This document shows positions 1 to 5,595 of a stretch of DNA of 9,945 nucleotides, in pieces (position 1 is the first letter of the stretch; the number at the start of each line of letters is the position of its first letter). This DNA is from CAVPRW01 sp046727435 [NCBI: bacterium] (GTDB taxonomy: Bacteria; Tectomicrobia; Entotheonellia; J063), in assembly GCA_046727435.1 (NCBI GenBank), contig JBKPCR010000224.1:1-9945 (forward strand), read 5' to 3'. The position numbers and the translations under genes were made by a program. The notes under the pieces were generated by a model, which saw nothing but the letters and a program-made list of their open reading frames with translations, was not told the origin of the DNA and searched no databases.

Positions 1-162
1 GACCCATCAGGCGAACTGGCCGCGGCTATTCGCCACCTGTATCTCATCACGGATCAGCACACGCTGATATTGGAGAGCTTGCGGCGCCGCATCGAGCGTA
101 TCGAAGAGGCCAGTGCGCCACCGGAACCAGACGCACCTCGATCACCTCCTGAACCGTCCTGA
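1..162 (+). CDS. C-terminal part of a small coiled-coil protein, unknown function
   Basis: The reading frame is open from base 1 and ends at TGA 160-162, giving 53 residues with the start outside the window. A helical stretch contains HLYLITDQHT, then LILESLRRRIERIEE with heptad-like hydrophobic spacing, and ends in a Pro/Glu-rich tail. It aligns with the C-terminal half of the next protein (LRRRIERIE against LRERVERLE, with one gap upstream), so the two look like tandem paralogues. The next gene starts 9 bases downstream, implying one transcript. I do not recognise a family. The coiled-coil reading is an inference from sequence pattern only. Confidence 0.6.
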   Translation, partial: DPSGELAAAIRHLYLITDQHTLILESLRRRIERIEEASAPPEPDAPRSPPEPS

Positions 163-171
163 GCTGACGTA

Positions 172-390
172 ATGGCTGAGCGTTCCTACGACGAGATTGA
201 ACACGAACTTGAAGTCGCTTTCGCCCAACTGCAGGACCATCCGCCGCAGACGACCGAGGACCTGATGCGCGTGATGGTCCACCTGCTGACACTGGCCCAG
301 GAGCGCACGGATCTCGTCCTGCGAGACCTCCGAGAACGCGTAGAACGACTTGAGCGCCGGATGGAATCGCTCGGGCAACCGCCGCCTTGA
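172..390 (+). CDS. Small coiled-coil protein (72 aa), unknown function
   Basis: ATG at 172 opens 72 residues ending at TGA 388-390. The N-terminal part (MAERSYDEIEHELEVAF) is acidic and helical. Residues about 32-65 (LMRVMVHLLTLAQERTDLVLRDLRERVERLERRMESL) are a long amphipathic helix with leucine/valine heptads, typical of an oligomerising coiled coil. There is no signal peptide, membrane segment or cysteine. The gene follows the truncated paralogue by 9 bases with no strong Shine-Dalgarno sequence, so translational coupling is plausible. A weak hairpin with TTTT at 486-511 lies between it and the next gene. Its function is unknown; a structural or adaptor role is possible but not shown. Confidence 0.6.
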   Translation: MAERSYDEIEHELEVAFAQLQDHPPQTTEDLMRVMVHLLTLAQERTDLVLRDLRERVERLERRMESLGQPPP

Positions 391-485
391 GGTCCTCGGT
401 GATTTCATGGAGTGCAGCATCCTGGGGCGTCTCTCCATGCGGATGGCAGGAACTGGTTGGGTGTGGTAGGGAAGGATACGCGACG

Positions 486-511
486 AGACCTGCGTGCTGT
501 GCAGGTCTTTT
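486..511 (+). terminator. Hairpin with T-tract (terminator- or attenuator-like)
   Basis: AGACCTGC (486-493) pairs perfectly with GCAGGTCT (501-508) around a 7-nt loop, followed by T's through 511. It sits 20 bases before the start of the 56-residue gene, so it could end the upstream transcript or attenuate the downstream one. The same GACCTGC/GCAGGTC-TTTT hairpin recurs at 2875-2898 with a different loop. Confidence 0.45.
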
Positions 512-531
512 GCATGGGTGAGGACACGACG

Positions 532-702
532 ATGACGATTCGCGAACGGCGTGCCGCCCTGGCGACTATGGAGGCCAACAGTGACGTCCAGGTAGTCTTG
601 TTCAAAAATGACGGGACAAGTGAGGTGTTTGAGCTCGAAGAGATCCTCAGCCACGAGGGACACGCGCAGCTCGAAATCTATGAGCCCGAGGATCAAGGCT
701 AG
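532..702 (+). CDS. Small acidic protein (56 aa), unknown function
   Basis: I chose ATG 532 (MTIRERRAALATM) over the in-frame ATG at 412. A purine-rich GAGG lies at about 519-523, and the longer version would read through the hairpin at 486-511 as low-complexity protein. The product has a short basic N-terminus, then a beta-like stretch VQVVLFKNDGTSEVFELEEIL and an acidic end (EIYEPEDQG). No cysteines, signal peptide or membrane segment are visible. The stop is 12 bases before the next ATG, so the two genes are very likely co-transcribed. I do not recognise the family. Confidence 0.6.
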   Translation: MTIRERRAALATMEANSDVQVVLFKNDGTSEVFELEEILSHEGHAQLEIYEPEDQG

Positions 703-714
703 AGGAGGCTCCCG

Positions 715-1089
715 ATGGCCGACCAGGCCCCCAGTTTCCAGTTCGAAGACGTACCCCTCGACGAAGCCCGCCGCATGGGCCGAGGGCCCCGCATGGAGCC
801 CATGCTCTACGACACGCTGCGCCAGAAAATTCGGGCGCTCTCGAGCGAGGCCATCCGCATCCATCTAGGCCCGGAGATCAGGCCTGAGCGCATGAAAAAC
901 TATCTCCTGCGTATCGCCCGTGAGCTCAACGTCCCTATCACGGTGCGGCGCGTGCCGGGCGGTGTCATCTTCTGGCGCTCGAGCGAGGAGGATCTCCAAC
1001 AGGCCCAGGAGACCGCCAGCCGGCTCCAGACGGCACAGCGGCGACCACAAATTCGCCCCACAGGGCGCCGGCCGAGGGGCACCCGCTAA
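715..1089 (+). CDS. Conserved-looking hypothetical protein (124 aa)
   Basis: The start at ATG 715 is supported by AGAGGAGG at about 702-709. Residues about 33-100 look like a compact fold: a helix (DTLRQKIRALSSEAIRI), then RPERMKNYLLRIARELNVPITVRRVPGGVIFWRSSEEDLQQA, a helix followed by a strand-turn-strand with GG at the turn. The last 20 or so residues are an Arg/Pro-rich, probably disordered, strongly basic tail that could contact nucleic acid. The N-terminus (MADQAPSFQFEDVPLDEARRMGRG) contains a hydrophilic, plausible binding segment. It closes the small-gene run 1-1089. I do not recognise a named domain; the nucleic-acid idea is inference from charge only. Confidence 0.7.
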   Translation: MADQAPSFQFEDVPLDEARRMGRGPRMEPMLYDTLRQKIRALSSEAIRIHLGPEIRPERMKNYLLRIARELNVPITVRRVPGGVIFWRSSEEDLQQAQETASRLQTAQRRPQIRPTGRRPRGTR

Positions 1090-1356
1090 ACTAAAAGCGA
1101 ATTACCGACTCCCTTTCACTCGACCATCCCGCTATAGTCTGACGAATTGGAAGCGCTGGGGCTGTCGCCTGACGGCTTTACTGTAGAGTTCAAACGAGTA
1201 GGACGTAAGGGTGTGAGCGGTGTGTGTGGAGTAAGGCGATCACAGAGGTAATCCTCCTGATGGCCTGCATATAGCGGTTCTGGTAGGAGTTCCGCTCATC
1301 TCGTGGCCTGTTAGGCATATGGCGAGAATCACGGTTGTTGAAGAAGGGCGGTTCAA
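1090..1356 (+). other. Intergenic gap with possible vestigial coding end
   Basis: No intact gene is visible. A stretch from 1138 to the TAA at 1249-1251 reads SDELEALGLSPDGFTVEFKRVGRKG in one frame. It has protein-like composition but lies directly behind a TAG and has no start, so it may be the tail of a lost gene. TATAGT at 1133-1138 resembles a -10 box but lacks a good -35. The base composition becomes AT-richer after about 1340, where the HEPN-type gene begins. Confidence 0.3.
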
Positions 1357-2622
1357 ATGCACTGGGGTGAGTTAAAAATACCAAAAATTAATGTCGAACC
1401 CTTCGCGTTTATTGATGATTTTCAAACGAGGGTGACCGTTCAGTATGCGGATATTATTGAAAAGACAGATGTTGGGCACTCAGTGGTTCAGTTGTTGAGC
1501 GAAGACCCACGTGTAACTGCTCTCAACGGTAAGATGATCTCGTATGGTAAGGGTGCTAATCTATTCCATATTCGTGCCTTGGCGATGTGGTTTCTGTGGT
1601 GAGCAAACCAATACGGGTCCGAAAATGCGCGAAACCATCTCGACTCGTTCCTCGATTCCAAAGAAATCTCAGCAAACAATACCCTCTGGGTGCTTGGCAT
1701 TGAAGTGGACCAGCCGATAACCCTCCGGGACGGATATACACATCAACCTATTAATCACATGCCCGATTCCAGGGATAAAGAATCTTTCCTTCAGGCTCGA
1801 TCCAAACTTACCGCCCCGCAAACACCCGCCCCTGTTTGCGCTATTACTAAAGCATGCCGAGTGCAGAAGGTATGGGCTGGAGATCCGCCTCTATCTTCAG
1901 GTAGCTACCAAGAATTTGTGAAGGTGAGTCAACGGTTATACGACATCGCGCTAATTCTGAATGCGCTTAATGGCATTTCCTGTCTGCCCTATTATTTAAC
2001 GTCCTACGTTAATTCTACGACACCATTGGGACCTTTTGGAGGTTCTGGTGTCGGTTCAATGGTTTCTGACGTGCTCGTCCACGGATTAACGAAGTTGCCA
2101 AGTGAGTCGAATGCCTTAATAGATAGTATGCTCATGAAATATGACAAGCTTAACCATTCTGAAAAAATGAGGATTCAAAGAATACTTTATCGCCTGTCCC
2201 AAGCCAAACGACGCACTCAAATTGAAGACAAGATACTTGATTTGGGCATCGCGTTAGAAATGCTCCTTCTCCAAGATAACCGTAACCACGATCAACTCGC
2301 GCTCTCCTTCAGACTCGGTGGCAGTTGGCTGATTGGCCAATCGCCGGATGATCGCCACGAAAAATACCGGCAACTAAGAGACCTCTACGACTACCGCAGC
2401 CAAGTTGCCTATGGGGGTATGTTGTGTAAGGGAGAAGAAGCAAAGATCGAGAGTGTTCGTCAGTTATTTCCAGAGTACCAACGTCTTGCTGAGGATATAT
2501 GTCAAAAAATTATCACGGATGGGAAACCTGACTGGACTAGGTTGGTACTTGGTGCCATCTCAGAGCGGCTTAGCGAGGCGCAAGATGGAGGTGCTCTACG
2601 CGGAGCATGTTCGAGTCAGTGA
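1357..2622 (+). pseudogene. ApeA-like HEPN-domain protein, interrupted by TGA at 1600
   Basis: One frame runs from ATG 1357 (GAAGGG about 8 bases upstream) to TGA 2620-2622, about 421 codons, with a single in-frame TGA at 1600-1602. Both halves are protein-like (MWFLW before; ANQYGSENARNHLDSF after). The C-terminal region, from about RLSQAKRRTQIEDKILDLGIALEMLLL to DLYDYRSQVAYGGML, matches the pattern of Apea-type HEPN domains as I know them: an ALE-like helix, an R-rich middle, and Y-x-x-R-S-x-x-x-H-G. HEPN toxins are usually metal-independent RNases using R-x4-6-H. Here the motif reads R-S-Q-V-A-Y with codon TAT at 2410-2412, so the expected His is Tyr. Related proteins act in anti-phage abortive infection. 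The gene is AT-richer than its surroundings, suggesting acquisition. A downstream in-frame ATG at 1690 could still make a 310-residue product, but without the catalytic His it is probably inactive. Confidence 0.65.
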
Positions 2623-2874
2623 GGAGCATATCTAACGGTAGGTCCCAGCCAACTGTCTATGGTTAGACACGGCCAATCTTTTGGAGGCGCAAGCGAACTG
2701 CTCATTCCCTTTCATCCACTGATGGGTTGAGCCAAGCCCTCTCCCCCGCCGCCTTGCTGTGGATAACCAGGCATTGGACGAACGCAGAACCTGGCGTATG
2801 CTGAGCGATAGGGACAGGCAGAGATAAAGGAACCTCTGCCCAAGAGATCGCGTTTGGGTGAATGATGCACAATG

Positions 2875-2898
2875 GACCTGCTGTCGAGCAGGTCTTTT
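2875..2898 (+). terminator. Hairpin with T-tract
   Basis: GACCTGC (2875-2881) pairs with GCAGGTC (2888-2894) around TGTCGA, followed by TTTT at 2895-2898. Stem and tail are the same as at 486-511. It lies 250 bases past the HEPN remnant, so it may end that transcript or a short RNA from the gap. Confidence 0.45.
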
Positions 2899-2918
2899 GT
2901 GTTGGTCGGCCCATCCGT

Positions 2919-3050
2919 GCATTACTCCACAGCCAACGACGAAACAGCCCCGAGCCTCACGCCCGGGGCCTTTGCTTTCCTTTAACCCGTTCCTGCTCCT
3001 ATGGTTGTTGTATCCTCTATATCTGCCCAGAATTCTGCGTCCACGCCGAG
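2919..3050 (+). repeat. Terminator-linked repeat, copy A
   Basis: In order: a lead CCACAG..GACGA; a hairpin CCCCG-A-GC/GC-C-CGGGG (2948-2968) with one mismatch; a pyrimidine-rich stretch TTTCCTTTAACCCGTTCC; about 30 variable bases; and a terminal box TATCTGCCCAGAATTCTGCG...ACGCCGAG ending at 3050. The same order occurs at 4449-4556 (copy B). The first half recurs at 5313-5402 and the terminal box at 5596-5632. The hairpin plus T-rich tail can act as a terminator. The role of the terminal box is unknown. Confidence 0.65.
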
Positions 3051-3262
3051 CGTCATACGCGGGTTCCCCTCATGATCCTGATCTTCTCCAGGGTCATGGG
3101 ACCTACTCCCCCCTTCGGTTGGGCTGGGTGCGCCGCCGGCAGGTGCTCACCGCCCAGCCCTCGGACGAAGTCAGCTCCCGGGACCCAGCCCGGCGACGCC
3201 TCACACCGGATGCTGAGGCCGCCGCTCCCTCGTGGCGGCGCTCGCTTCTGAGCTCGACGCCT

Positions 3263-3483
3263 CTACCTGAGCCGCTGCCGCAGGAGCGTCTTCCCCGGTC
3301 GGCCAGCTGCCGGTACCTGCCTTGCACCTCACGGAAGCGCTGGACCAGGTCCTGGTCGCCGGCCTGCTCGGCGTCCTGGAGGTAGGTGGCGCAGGTCTCG
3401 GCACCTTGGAGGGCATGATAGAGGATGCTGATGACCTTGTACTGCTCATCGCTGGTTCCAGTCGTGTGTTCGCTCGTGGCCAT
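3263..3483 (-). pseudogene. Small helical (ferritin-like-type) protein, probable 1-base frameshift
   Basis: On the minus strand ATG (3483-3481) follows a purine-rich AAGAAGAGG. It encodes MATSEHTTGTSDEQYKVISI, then LYHALQGAETCATYLQDAEQ and AGDQDLVQRFREVQGRYRQLADRG. This reads as two amphipathic helices like the small bacterial family with 'LYHALQGAET...QDAEQAGDQEL..FFREVQ' (recalled from memory). After LADR the frame becomes Arg/Ser/Gly-rich and runs on to 3103. Adding one base in the CCCC run at 3293-3296 restores GKTLLRQRLR and a TAG at 3265-3263, giving about 73 residues, which fits the family's 'ADRAKxLLxxRL' end. So the gene is probably frameshifted, unless the run is a sequencing error. 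The family's function is unknown. Confidence 0.6.
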
Positions 3484-3870
3484 AGGCCTCTTCTTTCAGC
3501 GGTGCAGTCGTCTCCTCGGCTCCCGGGTGGGACCCTCGACAGGAGGCGAGGGCTGTGTGCCTCCCGATGGGGATCATGTACGCCCAGCAGGCCGGAATGG
3601 ATAGGTCCGCGTCACGGCCGGCATCCTGGCGCGGCAGCGGCTCACGCGCGAGGCGGCCACGCCGAAGCGGATGGCGAGTCCGAGCTCAGGCACCCTGAGC
3701 GGGAGAGCGCACGTATGACCAGTCCCGGCACGTCCGGGGCTGTGCCTGGTCTGGCCTGAGCCTGTTCTTTCTCCCCTCCTGCTGAACACGCCGCCTGAGT
3801 GAAGCGTACCGCCCACGGGAGGGCCCTCCAGCCGCATGCCGCCTTTATCATGGTTACTACATCATATCTC
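3484..3870. other. Divergent intergenic region upstream of hsp20
   Basis: The gap lies between the minus-strand gene and the hsp20 promoter. I see no convincing gene. A short stretch near 3605-3719 reads VRVTAGILARQRLTREAATP in one plus frame, but it sits behind a TAG, has no start and is not recognised. A CCCTCG/CGAGGG hairpin is at 3534-3553. A partial copy of the pyrimidine part of the repeat is at 3754-3780. Confidence 0.4.
3754..3780 (+). repeat. Partial copy of the terminator-linked repeat (pyrimidine part)
   Basis: GAGCCTGTTCTTTCTCCCCT matches the stretch after the hairpin in copy C (TTAGCCTGTTCTCTCTCC) and copy B (TTAGCTTGTTCTCCC). No hairpin precedes it and no terminal box follows. 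It may be a decayed copy or a chance match in pyrimidine-rich DNA. Confidence 0.35.
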
Positions 3871-3899
3871 TTGACAGAGAGACACTAAGGTTATATATA
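3871..3899 (+). promoter_or_regulatory. Sigma70-like promoter of hsp20
   Basis: A perfect TTGACA at 3871-3876 is followed after 17 bases by TATATA at 3894-3899 in a locally AT-rich stretch. Transcription would start near 3906 and leave a leader of about 65 bases before the hsp20 ATG. I see no CIRCE-type inverted repeat around it. Confidence 0.75.
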
Positions 3900-3911
3900 G
3901 AGGCTTGCAAG

Positions 3912-3938
3912 GATGAGGCATCTGCGATGAGGCATCTG
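3912..3938 (+). repeat. Tandem 13-bp repeat in the hsp20 leader
   Basis: GATGAGGCATCTG occurs at 3912-3924 and again at 3926-3938, identical and separated by one C. Each unit contains the small inverted repeat GATG-AGG-CATC. A GGAC/GTCC hairpin (3940-3952) follows before the Shine-Dalgarno sequence. The location suggests post-transcriptional control, which is inference. Confidence 0.6.
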
Positions 3939-3970
3939 AGGACATGACGTCCCAAGGGAGGTGAGCAACC

Positions 3971-4417
3971 ATGGCATTAGCTCGATGGACGCCAATGGGG
4001 CATCTCCAGTCCTTCCAGGACGAGATGAACCGCATGTTCAATCAGTTCTTTCGGGGCGGCACCGGCGAGGAGGGCAGCTGGGGACACTCCACCTGGACTC
4101 CGCCCGTCGACATTTATGAGACGGATGACGCCATGGTCTTCCAGGCCGACCTGCCCGGTGTGGCCAAAGATGAAGTCAGCATTGAAGTCCATAACAACAC
4201 CCTGATCCTGCGCGGCGAGCGCAAGCACGACGCAGCGGTGACGGAGGACAACTACCATCGCGTGGAGCGCGCCTATGGCCCCTTCCAGCGCTCCTTTATG
4301 CTGCCGACCATGGTAGATCAGGAGAAGGTGCAGGCGAGCTATCATGAGGGCATTCTCGAACTGCGCCTGCCCAAACTAGAAAGCGCGAAACCACGGCGCA
4401 TTGCCATCCAGGGCTAA
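3971..4417 (+). CDS. Hsp20 / alpha-crystallin small heat-shock protein
   Basis: A cytoplasmic ATP-independent holdase that binds unfolding proteins and passes them to DnaK/ClpB-type refolding. It has 148 residues, typical for the family. A strong AAGGGAGGTGA lies 6 bases before ATG 3971. The N-terminal arm (1-42) carries WTPMGHLQSFQDEMNRMFNQ. The alpha-crystallin domain spans about 43-138: PPVDIYETDDAMVFQADLPG, VSIEVHNNTLILRGER, and the signature A-S-Y-H-E-G-I-L at 122-129. The C-terminal I-A-I (144-146) is the I-x-I/V motif used in oligomer assembly. It is flanked by its own promoter and a strong terminator, so it is probably monocistronic. Nothing looks broken. Confidence 0.95.
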   Translation: MALARWTPMGHLQSFQDEMNRMFNQFFRGGTGEEGSWGHSTWTPPVDIYETDDAMVFQADLPGVAKDEVSIEVHNNTLILRGERKHDAAVTEDNYHRVERAYGPFQRSFMLPTMVDQEKVQASYHEGILELRLPKLESAKPRRIAIQG

Positions 4418-4442
4418 GAAACCTGCAGCGGTATCGCGCACA

Positions 4443-4480
4443 TAAAAAAGCCCCAGCTCAACGGCTGGGGCTTTCGCTTT
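4443..4480 (+). terminator. Intrinsic terminator after hsp20
   Basis: A perfect 9-bp stem, AGCCCCAGC (4449-4457) with GCTGGGGCT (4464-4472), is followed by TTCGCTTT. The A-run at 4444-4449 on the left also makes it a possible terminator for the minus strand. It is the hairpin of repeat copy B and starts about 30 bases past the hsp20 stop. Confidence 0.85.
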
Positions 4481-4556
4481 CTTTCCTTTAGCTTGTTCTC
4501 CCTTCCCCTACCTTTGGAAACTCTGTATCTGCCCAGAACTCTGCGTACACGCCGAG
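4449..4556 (+). repeat. Terminator-linked repeat, copy B
   Basis: Same architecture as copy A: hairpin, then TTTCCTTTAGCTTGTTC, a variable stretch, and the terminal box CTGTATCTGCCCAGAACTCT continuing GCGTACACGCCGAG to 4556. The hairpin sequence differs from copy A (CCCCAGC against CCCCGAGC), but the pyrimidine part and terminal box are clearly related. Here the hairpin serves as the hsp20 terminator. Confidence 0.7.
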
Positions 4557-4771
4557 TCACGGTACCCACACCTCAACATTGTTCAGGGAATGGGGATGGC
4601 GCCACAACCTGTCTCTGTCGACCAACCCTCACAGAATGAGAACCGATAGGTAACAGCCGTAGACCATGGGGACCTGCGGCGCGGCGGGGGATGGCGGGGA
4701 ACAGGGCTGACGAGCACGAGTGGTGGACCGGTGTGCAGACGTGGGACGCGTGTCCTCACGCTGGTCCCTGG
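4557..4771. other. Non-coding gap upstream of the 62-aa gene
   Basis: Frames on both strands give only low-complexity readings and no recognisable fold. The GC-rich run near 4674-4700 holds no clear hairpin with a T-tract. Confidence 0.4.
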
Positions 4772-4780
4772 TGGTATGAT
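4772..4780 (+). promoter_or_regulatory. Extended -10 promoter candidate
   Basis: TGGTATGAT is an extended -10 element (TGn plus TATGAT, five of six consensus bases). No good -35 lies 17 bases upstream. Transcription would start near 4787, about 75 bases before the 62-residue gene. Confidence 0.45.
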
Positions 4781-4862
4781 TTTTGCTCTGGCTACAAAGC
4801 AAAACGTATGGCGATGGTCCAGCACCAGCCCCGTAAACGCTCGACGCAAGGAGATGAATGTC

Positions 4863-5051
4863 ATGGCTCATTCCCAGAACCACGCCTTAAAACTCTGCGA
4901 TGTGATGCAGGCGGTGCGTGAAGAGCCGGCAAACGAGCAGGAGACGCTCGCCACGATCGTCCACCTCCTCAGCAGTGGTCAGGTGCGGCTCTCTGCCCAC
5001 GCCATGAAGGCCATTCGTGAGCTGTTGGTGACCACGACCGCGGCCGCGTAA
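4863..5051 (+). CDS. Small helical protein (62 aa), unknown function
   Basis: AAGGAG at 4848-4853 directly abuts an in-frame ATG at 4854 but is 9 bases from ATG 4863, so the later start (MAHSQNHALK) is preferred; the earlier one would add MNV. The product reads LCDVMQAVREEPANEQETLA, TIVHLLSSGQVRLSAHAMKA, IRELLVTTTAAA, two or three amphipathic helices. The single Cys, the histidines and the soluble composition give no specific function. Stop TAA is at 5049-5051. The next transcription unit begins 22 bases downstream with its own promoter. I do not recognise the family. Confidence 0.6.
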   Translation: MAHSQNHALKLCDVMQAVREEPANEQETLATIVHLLSSGQVRLSAHAMKAIRELLVTTTAAA

Positions 5052-5072
5052 GACAGGCGCATGTTGCGCCTC

Positions 5073-5102
5073 TTGACAAAAATTGGCTGCGCGACATCTA
5101 TA
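5073..5102 (+). promoter_or_regulatory. Sigma70-like promoter driving a non-coding unit
   Basis: A perfect TTGACA at 5073-5078 is followed by the AT-rich TCTATAAAGAT at 5097-5107. Spacing is 18 to TCTATA or 20 to TATAAA, so the exact -10 is uncertain. It lies just past the 62-residue gene and points at a stretch with no substantial gene but a strong terminator. Confidence 0.6.
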
Positions 5103-5171
5103 AAGATTAGCCGTGAGTGTGAAGCCCCAAGGCTTCCTGGTAGGACGATCTGTGTGGCAGTAGTCCTTGCC

Positions 5172-5210
5172 ATGAGGAGCGCTGCAATGGAGACGCCTCC
5201 CTGCTCGTAA
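5172..5210 (+). CDS. Possible leader peptide (12 or 7 codons)
   Basis: ATG 5172 reads MRSAAMETPPCS then TAA. The internal ATG at 5187 is preceded by GAGGAG with 7-base spacing, an excellent ribosome site for METPPCS. It lies in the candidate RNA upstream of two hairpins, the layout of a translation-coupled attenuator. No run of a single regulatory amino acid is present, so what would be sensed is unclear. Tiny frames arise easily by chance. Confidence 0.25.
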   Translation: MRSAAMETPPCS

Positions 5211-5252
5211 GCGCGCCGTGTGGGTAGGTGTCCAAGCGGCGCGTGTGTGGTG

Positions 5253-5290
5253 CCCCCTCCGGCGGCGTACGATCGGCAGGGGGTTTTTTT
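5253..5290 (+). terminator. Strong intrinsic terminator
   Basis: CCCCCT-CCG pairs with CGG-C-AGGGGG (one bulged C) around a 12-nt loop, followed by seven T's at 5284-5290. This is the longest T-tract terminator in the window. No gene directly precedes it, which implies a non-coding transcript. Confidence 0.85.
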
Positions 5291-5312
5291 ATGCCTGGTG
5301 CTCCCCTTCGCA

Positions 5313-5402
5313 GCATGCCTCCCCACAGAGGACGATAAAGCCCCGAGCATCCCGCCCGAGGCCTTTTCTTTTCCTTAGCCTGTTCTCTCTCCTCCCCCTT
5401 CA
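5313..5402 (+). repeat. Terminator-linked repeat, copy C (first half)
   Basis: It shares with copy A the lead (GCAT..CTCC..CACAG..GACGA), the CCCCGAGC hairpin (5340-5363, two mismatches), and then TTTTCCTTAGCCTGTTCTCT. The terminal box expected about 40 bases later is instead found about 195 bases further on, at 5596-5632. That suggests an insertion, or separate halves. Confidence 0.6.
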
Positions 5403-5410
5403 CATATCCC

Positions 5411-5595
5411 CACGGGCCTCAAAGACGTCTTGGCTCGGTTTGCACGAAGACGGCCCTCTTCAAGCAAACGCGCACCCCAATGAGGTGCGCATTGCCTATA
5501 CTCCTAACGGCGATATTTCTCTCGATACCGCCTCCCTCCAGGGTAAGCGATACCGTCCGCCCGTCAAGGAAGAGATGTCCACAGCGGGTATCGCT
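5411..5595. other. Structured stretch separating the halves of repeat copy C
   Basis: It holds a 7-bp hairpin GCGCACC/GGTGCGC (5470-5490), a perfect 9-bp inverted repeat AGCGATACC (5546-5554) with GGTATCGCT (5587-5595), and a direct repeat of CGATACCG at 5523-5530 and 5548-5555. One plus frame reads NEVRIAYTPNGDISLDTASL but matches nothing I know and has no start signal. Origin unknown; it could be a small insertion or a regulator-binding region. Confidence 0.4.

Larger units (their letters stand above)
2623..3262. other. Non-coding region between HEPN remnant and minus-strand gene
   Basis: No convincing gene on either strand; long open frames here are low-complexity Arg/Ser/Pro-rich readings. 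It holds a perfect 7-bp hairpin at 2817-2840 (GGCAGAG/CTCTGCC, 10-nt loop), the terminator-like hairpin at 2875-2898, repeat copy A at 2919-3050, and a GCCGCC/GGCGGC hairpin at 3218-3239. The last lies just past the corrected stop of the minus-strand gene but has no T-tract on that strand. Confidence 0.5.
5109..5290 (+). ncRNA. Candidate structured small RNA or leader transcript (about 180 nt)
   Basis: The stretch between the TTGACA promoter and a seven-T terminator holds several perfect stems: GAAGCC/GGCTTC with a CCAA loop (5121-5136), AGGAC/GTCCT (about 5142-5166), CGCGCCG/CGGCGCG (5212-5243), and the terminator (5253-5283). The only coding potential is a 7- or 12-codon frame at 5172-5210. 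The ends do not pair with each other, which argues against 6S RNA, and I see no SRP or tmRNA signature. It could be a trans-acting small RNA, or an attenuator leader whose downstream gene has been lost. The 5' end is estimated from the promoter. Confidence 0.5.

Noticed and set aside
1340-1360. tRNA T-loop-like GGTTCAAATGC
   Set aside because: No acceptor, D or anticodon arm can be drawn around it; it overlaps the start of the HEPN-type gene.
3322-3759. 145-codon plus-strand open frame opposite the small helical protein
   Set aside because: Its first part is the antisense of the minus-strand gene and the rest is low-complexity Arg/Ser/Pro.
5109-5290. 6S RNA, SRP RNA or tmRNA
   Set aside because: 5' and 3' ends do not pair, no SRP GGAA/AGCA loop pattern, and no tRNA-like end or tag frame.
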